Origin: Glandiceps talaboti
Lineage: Eukaryota > Hemichordata > Enteropneusta > Spengelidae
Direction of reading: 5' to 3'
Length of the DNA: 64,000 nucleotides
Assembly (NCBI RefSeq): GCF_964340395.1
Contig: NC_135560.1
Location: 11,780,098 to 11,844,097, forward strand
Of the stretch, positions 13,743 to 64,000 are shown piece by piece; the stretch's first letter is position 1; the number at the start of each line of letters is the position of its first letter. The position numbers and the translations under genes were made by a program. Below the pieces are notes generated by a model. It saw nothing but the letters and a program-made list of their open reading frames with translations, ran no database searches and was not told the origin of the DNA.

Positions 13743-14128
13743 CTTTCGTTCTATGTTACAATTACTGCAGAGTTTCTCCTGAATAAGTTATGATTCTGAT
13801 GAAGTTTTTTTTTTTCATGGCTGACTCTTTTTCTCAGCACATCCTATCATTGTGTTCCATTTCTTCAATTTGAGACAAGTATTGAGAGTTCCGCGAAACA
13901 GTGAGTCCTCCACCAACTCATCTGTGTGCCAACACAGCTGTGTGATGTAATTTTTGCTCTCTGCTCTTCTGTTTCATTTGGTTACCATAACAACGAGCAC
14001 CCTGATGACAACATCTGTGCTTTGTTTCTGTGTACTTTTCCGTAGGTTGCTTTGACTATGTTGTTTTTTTCTCTCTCACTTCTTTCGTCTTTTTCTCTTC
14101 CGCAGACTAGATTCCTCATCTGGACAGT

Positions 14129-46929
<32,801 letters not shown>

Positions 46930-48031
46930 GTAAGTCATGCTATTTTTTTTCTTCCCTGATTTAGACTTTGCATACTCTTGCCTGGTTATTTGTCGCAAAC
47001 CATATTAACCAACAGTAAGATTACAAGGATATGATAGACATTTCTCTTAGTGTACAGTAGTTTACATAGTTTCGCCAGTAGAGTCCGCCAACATCGCACA
47101 TGACGCCAAGCTTCGAATGCACTTCCGGGATCATGGGATGGATTCGCATTTTTCAATTAATGGAAATTCCCACATCTTTTGGTTCTAAATTGTAGAAGTT
47201 TGAGGTGGACGTGTATGAGTGGACAAATTGTCTACTTTGTCAAGACTGGCAGCTAGTTGAATACGAGCTACCTGCCACGTTAATTCACGTCTTGAGTGAG
47301 AGAATTGATAATAATATGTGGCAATGTTTCGCTTTCTGTTTTGTCAATGAATGGGGAAAGGTGGTCCGTGTAGTTGGAGGTCAATATACTGCATCCACTA
47401 CTTTTCAATTACTGCCTATGTTTTGTTCATTTGTGACATGTTTCCTTTGTAAAGTAGGCCAATATCTATAGCATTAGTTCATCATCAGACATTATTTATG
47501 ACTCGTTTACATTACATACAAATGCGTTGAGACACAAAACCCAAACAAATATATTATAACACAGACACATTCGCAAACCCAAGCGTTAGAATAAAATGAA
47601 TCATCATATCAGCTAAATGCAAATAAAGGCAACAATGGACCACTTGTCATAGAATGAGTATGACGCTCTGCCGACACACATGATAAACTAAAGGGATTTT
47701 TATTATCCATGGATACCTTATCCCTGAACTGAACTCAACTGGCAGATGCTTTCCATTCAAGAACAATACATAGTTCTCCTAGAAAGACTGCTCCACAGCT
47801 CTGTTTTAAATAGTCTTGCTTGCACTGTGCAGACTGAGTATTGAACTCGATTCTGACAAGGAAAGGGACATTGACAGAATAGAGTCCTGACTTACATGTA
47901 CTCTGTCTACAAACAGAACTTATAGAATCTAATCTGAAATACAAATGTAAGTGGCAGTGACATACCAGCAATTTGAAGATTTGTGATTCAGCCACACCAT
48001 TGAAGTATCGCCCACGGTCGGTTATACTTCC

Positions 48032-48105
48032 ATGGCCACACTATAGACCCTCCACCCACAATAGTGAGCAATAGTGTGACCAATGGAGGGTCTATGGCCA
48101 CACTA
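48032..48105. repeat. Small fold-back with flanking direct repeats in GLD2 intron 1
   Basis: ATAGACCCTCCA (48043-48054) and its perfect complement (48084-48095) form a hairpin. ATGGCCACACTA is repeated directly at both edges (48032 and 48094). The loop contains AGCAATAGTGTGACCAAT, also found in the intron 3 minisatellite of the same gene. Confidence 0.75.
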
Positions 48106-48187
48106 ACTATTCAATTTCAGTCACCATTCAACTATGATCATTATTCTGCATTTGTTTCACAATTACATGACTGTTCTTTTCCAGACA

Positions 48188-58438
<10,251 letters not shown>

Positions 58439-61400
58439 CTCCGGTCTGTAACTGAGCATCGCAGCAGTACGCACAAGTTACAGCAATTCTATAGTGTCTG
58501 AATAGTGCCTCATTTATAAAATGACTCTGAAATGAAAGTATTTTGAGTATTCCCATGTCTACCTATGGTACAAAGGAGCCAAGGCAGGAGAAAAGATGTT
58601 AGATATGACTTTGGCCTATTCCGTGGTCCAAATGCAAAGTATTGCAATGTATATATTAAATTTATTTATAGCGTACTACCAGTAGTGCTCTGGGTAATAG
58701 CTTTCAATGTCTTTACCAAAATTTCTCGCAGAATTCAACTTTCAAGCTTAATGGAGGTTCATGCCGAAATTCCGAAGCATTCTCACTTTGAACATGATGC
58801 TTGTTATACTGTCTTTCTTCTCTGTTCTATAGTTTATTGTTTATTCGCTATCAATGTGAAATAGCCTGTATATAAGATCCTGTTCATACAGCGATAGAGA
58901 AGATATGTCATTGAGGGCGCTCAAAGGAATGAGGACGACACAATGAGGAATCTTTCATTCTGTTTGGTGTCTGTTTACTTACCCGAAATATAATTTTATT
59001 TGATTCTTTATTCATTTCTTTCATAATACAATATTCCAAACCCAGTTTTATTTCAAAGTTTCAAAGAAATTGGCTTTTTCCCTACCTAGTGAGTAAACAA
59101 CAATAGTTTCCATTGTTGGTGAGGTCTATGAAGTTATTGTTAAAATAGGCTTTGATGGTACGAAACCTATGCCTTTTCACTTTGGCAGTGCCAATCCTGT
59201 GACCTTTCACTGCAGCAGTGCTAATTCTGTGACCTTTCACCTAAACAGTGCCAATCTTGTGACCTTTCACCTCAGCAGTGCTGATCCTATGACCTTTCAT
59301 CTCAGCAGTGTATATTCACTTTTCTAATTGCCAATGCCATAGAATTGAACTGGTTAACAGTAAAATGGAGAATAAGTTGCATAGTTCAAGTAATTTTGGG
59401 TTGATTTGCCACACATTTACATGTACAAATAATTTATGATAATGCCAAACATTCTCTGTATGAAATGGCACACATTTAATGTTTGATATCAGATTCTGAG
59501 AGTGATGATGTGACATATGGTACCCTGTCTGTTGAAGTCTTCAGGAGTCTCAATATGTCATATAGATTTGCATTATTTGGCCTTTATTTGTGTTTCGAAA
59601 AATTGTATTGCTCTGTTTACTACTGCGCCATTCTCAAAGTGAGTGTTCATACTGTATTCCCTTTCAATGAAAGTCTGCAATTGATATATAAATCCTATTG
59701 AAGTATGCACCAAATCAACAGACTCCACAGATGATACTGACACCATTAATAATTGTATATTACAACATCATCCTATGTAAATCTATATGTGACCAGTAGA
59801 TGAGTAGATTTCCGACAGACAACAGTTACATATACCACTCTTAAAGTGGCACAAGCTGAGTTTATCTATACATTTTACTCAAGTGAAAATACTTCCTTAA
59901 AATCTCAGTTAAACTACTCTAATGTAATATTAACATCAATACATGCCTTCTATAACATTACAATTGCCTTCTGGTTTTGTTGGAACAGTTGATTGTATGG
60001 TAGGGGTTCCTCAACATTTTTTTTATACGTAGCAAAAATTACATCATCAGATCATTTATATGTTATATCTTAAAATCAAGTTTGAGTTCAGTCAATTGCA
60101 AGTGATAGTTATGTATGCTTTAGTAAGTAGAATACTGCGTGAGCCTTTAAAATATGCAGCATAAATCTCGCCCCGAAAATGTATAAACTCAGCATGTGCC
60201 CCTTTAACATCTACTGGTAGTACAAAACCTTCAAGTTTTAGTATTAACATTACAGTGATCTGTGTTGGTGTGTTAACACCAGTATTACTGAAATTAACAT
60301 TTGTATACATATAATTTAACTGTTTCATTTGCCATCCAATTAATCAGATAATATAGAGTACCACCCTTGTCTAGTCAAAATCTATTTCAAAGTAAGCAAA
60401 TTTAAGAGGGGGGTAAGGTGGGCTGTACATAATGTATTTTGTTTCTTTTGAGATCTTTTGTTTGCAAAAATTGAAAATCTCGTGAATGTATAATTGAAAG
60501 TACTTGTATATATGAAGTTTATTAGATGTGTGAGGGCGCCCTGTCATGGCACACCTTACAGATTATACTGCAAATAGATATACGTTTATTGTATTAGATA
60601 TAGGAACATGGATATGACTGAAAAATTGTGAACGAGATTATGATTATGAATATTATGTATTTATGTGAAATGTATTTGATGATTGTGCAAGTTCAAACTG
60701 ATGGTTGTTACAAGTCTTGACAACCAAAGGAAGTATTTCAAGAGCACATTTTTGTGTGTTTTTTTTCTAAGTCAAGCTCTCAGCATTTCGAACTGTAAGA
60801 GTTTGATAATTATGAAATGTAAAAAAAGAGGTGGTATTTGGGTCAGAATACTGTTTAATTGATATACTGGAGTAGTATGATTTTGTCAGTGAGCAAAGAT
60901 CTGTTTGTTACTCTGTCGATATACTATTAACAACATCATGTTACAAAGCATGAATGGTGGGGGTAGGTCAACAAACATGTTTTGTATCTGTATGTTCTGT
61001 TTCATCAGGGTTTGTATAGCCTGTTTACCCCACTTGAGGTATATTTCGTTTTAATCTCCCATACATGGGAGAATAATAAACAGAATATATTATAAGCACC
61101 ATAAATAGGCTAGAGTTTTGTATATTGTTAGTTTGTCGACATCCTTGATGACTGCATTTGTGATGTCCATTCCTCCAGGGTGTATAATGAGTCATACATT
61201 GTATTTGTATTGTCAATTTGTCTTTTCCTCCAGGGTCTATATGTTGATAGATTGACCACCCCTTCAGGGTAATATGTTTTGTTATTACATGTATAAGAAT
61301 GAATAACCAGTCTCCAATGTATCATATTCATACAAGTCACAAGAACTGGTCAAGTTATGCAGGGAAATCATGCTACCTTAGTACAATCAAGGGAGAAAAA

Positions 61401-61990
61401 TGACAAAAGTTTTTGTTTTTACAAAATGTATTTAGTACAAGTGTGAGCATAATATATGCATTGTGATCTATATACCACCTTTTATGTTGAATTGTTATGA
61501 GTTTATATGACACCAGTTTGAATTTTGCTAAATGTTATTATTTATTGAGTTTTTTGTTATCAGATTATATTTGTAATAAAGATTATTCAGAGTCTGATTT
61601 GTCGTCATTGTCCAGTGACTGCTATTTTGTTGTAAACATTTGTGATATAACCTCAGAAACTTTGATACTAAGTCTACAATGTCAACAGCCACATTATTTG
61701 AGTTGAACCAGACTGAAGTTTCTATTAAGAATATGCAAATTGTTTTTGACCTTTAAGGTCAAATGTCAAGACTTGGTGTTATGCATATTATTTGTGTAAA
61801 TTTACTCTAGCGGTGTCCCTTTTCCTGAGTTCCGATTCCTTCATATTTCAGGTTTTGTTGGGTTACTATTTCTCAGGCTTCCTCTCTGGAATCAAACCCT
61901 TACTCCCCATTATAACCATGGTAGGCATAACATACCATCAAAAGTTCTATTTGTATTCATACTAGCAATCAAATCTGACAGGAAGCAGTC
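58439..61990 (+). other. GLD2 3' UTR and/or intergenic DNA
   Basis: No further gene recognised. AATAAA at 61075-61080 and 61575-61580 are candidate poly(A) signals for a long GLD2 3' UTR; ATTAAA near 58655 is a closer variant. An open frame at 58565-58864 (99 codons, hydrophobic stretches) has no family resemblance. The interval contains a 30-bp tandem repeat at 59170-59310. Confidence 0.4.
59170..59310 (+). repeat. 30-bp tandem repeat with DR1-like nuclear-receptor motifs
   Basis: Four and a half copies of TGACCTTTCACCTCAGCAGT followed by GCCAATCTTG. On the minus strand two copies read AGGTGAAAGGTCA, a DR1 arrangement (AGGTGA, one-base spacer, AGGTCA), at 59230-59242 and 59260-59272. The other copies carry one or two changes. 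Confidence 0.85.
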
Positions 61991-61998
61991 TAACAGCT

Positions 61999-62004
61999 TT
62001 TATT
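61999..62004 (-). terminator. Candidate HAX1 poly(A) signal
   Basis: TTTATT on plus is AATAAA on minus, about 605 nt beyond the HAX1 stop codon. It is the first canonical signal noticed in that direction. Confidence 0.5.
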
Positions 62005-62608
62005 TACCAATTATCATTTAATCATTCAAATTCAAGATTTTACATTGTCAAATAAAACACTCCTCAACAGCAAAAAAACAACCACTCAAAGGTTGGTTGA
62101 CTGAGATATTGAATCTTATCGCAAGTTAAATAAATTATGCATTGGATAGTTCCTTCCACTTCATTCCTTAATATCTGACTGCGTCATCTCACTGGAGATC
62201 CTGAAAATACCAGTAATTAAGTTGTTCAATGTGCAGTACAATGTTTATACAACATTTGTTTGGTTACTTGTTAGTGGGCCAGTTAGTAGCCACTAGAGTT
62301 CAATGTGGGAATTTAATATGAAGACACAAGTATCTGGGATCAGGTATCGATAATCTGAACGGTAGCAAGGTGTCAATCTGAGATTTAGCCAAGTGGATCA
62401 GTATCTATCAGGATGTAATCCGTGCTTTAGCTGGGTGGATCAACATGAAAGCATATCATATGTGGATCAATGTAATAATAAAACTGGCACTGTGCAGGAA
62501 AAGAAAGACATGGAAATCCCCTTTCTACATCAACCATTTTAAATTTATATTTTTGCGAGTATAGTCTTTTATACATTCACAGAACTTCTTTTCTGCATGA
62601 ACATCATG

Positions 62609-63070
62609 TCACCTCCCAAATAATTTGTCAAATATAGATTTGGAACCATCAGGGATTGTTGGTTCTCTGACTGCATCATGTCTAGGTGTAATTAGTACAG
62701 GTAAATCTTGTGATTCTGGTGAACTGATGCTAGGTTGTTGAATTCCATCCCGGTCTGTGGTAGTTACAGTAGTTTCAACGTTACCATGTTCATCTTTCAC
62801 AGTTCGTCTCTCCTCCACACTCTGTAAAAATACAACAACAAAATAATGGCTTCCTTTCCAAGACTGTGCTACAAATGCAGAGATTGTTTAAATATGAACA
62901 ACTTTCAATTCCTCAAATATGAACAGACATGAAATCAACAGTGTCATCTTGTCTAGTGTTATATTTCATAATAACCTCTCAATCTGTATTAGCAACAGAG
63001 TCTGTACCTTTCTACACGTCTAAGTTCTAAAATAGTGCAAAAAATTCAAGTTGGATAATAGTGATACTTC

Positions 63071-63113
<43 letters not shown>

Positions 63114-63540
63114 TTGGTTTATGGTCAACGTCAATTAACTGTGACTACTTTCTCAACATCACACATTAAATATTCTTTTACATGTAAAGAGACAAATCAA
63201 TAAGTTACATCCATGCAATGGGTTAGGTCTCGCTAGCTTTATCTTGGAAGTTGGTCACAATGTTCTACACTACAGAGTTCCACAGCAATGTCATTTGAAT
63301 GCACATACTCATGGTCTACAAATATAACTACCATGATTACACTGATTTGAATTATCAAAGTTGAAATCAATATCTCCTAGCACATCTTACTCACCCCATC
63401 AGGTTTTCTTACAGTTGTCACAGACATACTACGAAAAAAGGACTTTCTTTGAGGAGTTGATGGTCTTACATTTTCATGGTCATCATGTCTACCTGGTAAT
63501 ATTACATCAATGTTTCCAGACGAAATAGCATCATCTAAAT
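62609..63540 (-). CDS. HAX1: HAX1 (HCLS1-associated protein X-1), C-terminal two exons, gene continues beyond the right edge
   Basis: Two minus-strand exons, 63395-63540 and 62609-62821, join in phase 0 across a GT-AG intron and give the last ~118 residues. The joined stretch RKSFFRSMSVTTVRKPDG then SVEERRTVKDEHGNVETTV corresponds closely to the vertebrate HAX1 segment with SYFKSISVTKI..PDG..EERRTV, and the end FDKLFGR resembles the HAX1 terminus. HAX1 is a mainly mitochondrial, anti-apoptotic adaptor linked to HTRA2 and to cytoskeletal partners; that role comes from the vertebrate protein. The N-terminal acidic, BH-like and PEST parts lie outside the window. The upstream exon ends in phase 1 (the exon at 63540 starts with 2 nt of a codon). 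The stop TGA is at 62609-62611. Confidence 0.88.
63074..63111. repeat. (CA)n microsatellite in HAX1 intron
   Basis: About 19 CA dinucleotides between the two HAX1 exons. Confidence 0.95.
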
Positions 63541-64000
63541 CTGAAATAAGGAAAGCATTAAAGGTAGAAGTTGACTACTCAGTAACTTTGCAATACAGTT
63601 CACTCAATAAACCCAGATGAGAGAAATAAACAAGACTCTACTATGTACAACCCAAGTTGAACAAAAAATATGCAATATGTACTCTGGTCATCCTACGTCA
63701 CGACAACGTATGTCTATGTAACAGTAAACTGGTTTTGCTGTGTTCAAAATATGAGTCAAAACATTCAAAACAGCCATTTAATACTTTCCCCACTTTTTCT
63801 TTGATATTACTGGTGCTAGTATAATTGTGCTATTCTCCAATATTTTTCTTAATTCAGTTGGACAATACTCATGACCTTAGGGTTGTCACTATTTGTCTAG
63901 TGACTCTTAGTGACAAAGGCCCCTTAGGTCACTCATTTTTTCCTTGGCTGAAAGAAGAAAATTATTGTGGAACAACATCTAATTATTTGTATTATTAACG

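Noticed and set aside
58565-58864. 99-codon open frame with hydrophobic segments after GLD2
   Set aside because: No recognisable family, no splice or promoter support, and it lies in probable 3' UTR. AT-rich DNA gives such frames by chance.

Overview
The window is animal nuclear DNA. It is AT-rich and intron-dense, with GT-AG introns, AATAAA poly(A) signals, many microsatellites and short DNA-transposon remnants. Four conserved protein-coding genes can be assembled exon by exon: RPS6 (+), UPF1 (-), GLD2/TENT2 (+) and the 3' part of HAX1 (-). The proteins are close to vertebrate ones, but the RPS6 tail is of the invertebrate type (RSASTRES) and the introns are full of invertebrate-style repeats. 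I infer a non-vertebrate bilaterian, probably a marine deuterostome or lophotrochozoan; the species cannot be fixed from this sequence alone.

Layout. 1-2660: tetranucleotide microsatellites and a tRNA-like SINE fragment. 2661-6254: RPS6, five coding exons, with a 5'TOP start. 6255-13736: no gene seen; repeats, two perfect RFX X-boxes and a CTCF-like site. 13737-46650: UPF1 on the minus strand, 21 coding exons giving a 1113-residue NMD helicase. 46651-46929: a compact head-to-head promoter with four TGACGT motifs. 46930-58438: GLD2 cytoplasmic poly(A) polymerase, 13 coding exons, 566 residues. 58439-61990: probable GLD2 3' UTR or intergenic DNA. 62609-63540: the last two HAX1 exons, with the gene continuing past the right edge.

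Working together: RPS6 is a 40S protein. UPF1 (nonsense-mediated decay) and GLD2 (cytoplasmic polyadenylation) have opposing effects on mRNA fate and appear to share one bidirectional promoter.

The most unusual signal is that exon edges of this gene pair have been copied into the neighbouring introns. UPF1 exon 3 (acceptor side) seeded a minisatellite of about 15 copies in which every copy has lost the acceptor AG. GLD2 coding exon 2 (donor side) seeded a minisatellite of about 12 copies, many keeping a GT donor behind an in-frame stop. The 3' edge of UPF1 exon 19 is duplicated once into its intron. Other notable items are a 2.3 kb array of 19-bp units in UPF1 intron 7, a CCAAT-box minisatellite filling a GLD2 intron, and a family of long-TIR elements with 9-10 bp target duplications (Mutator-like).
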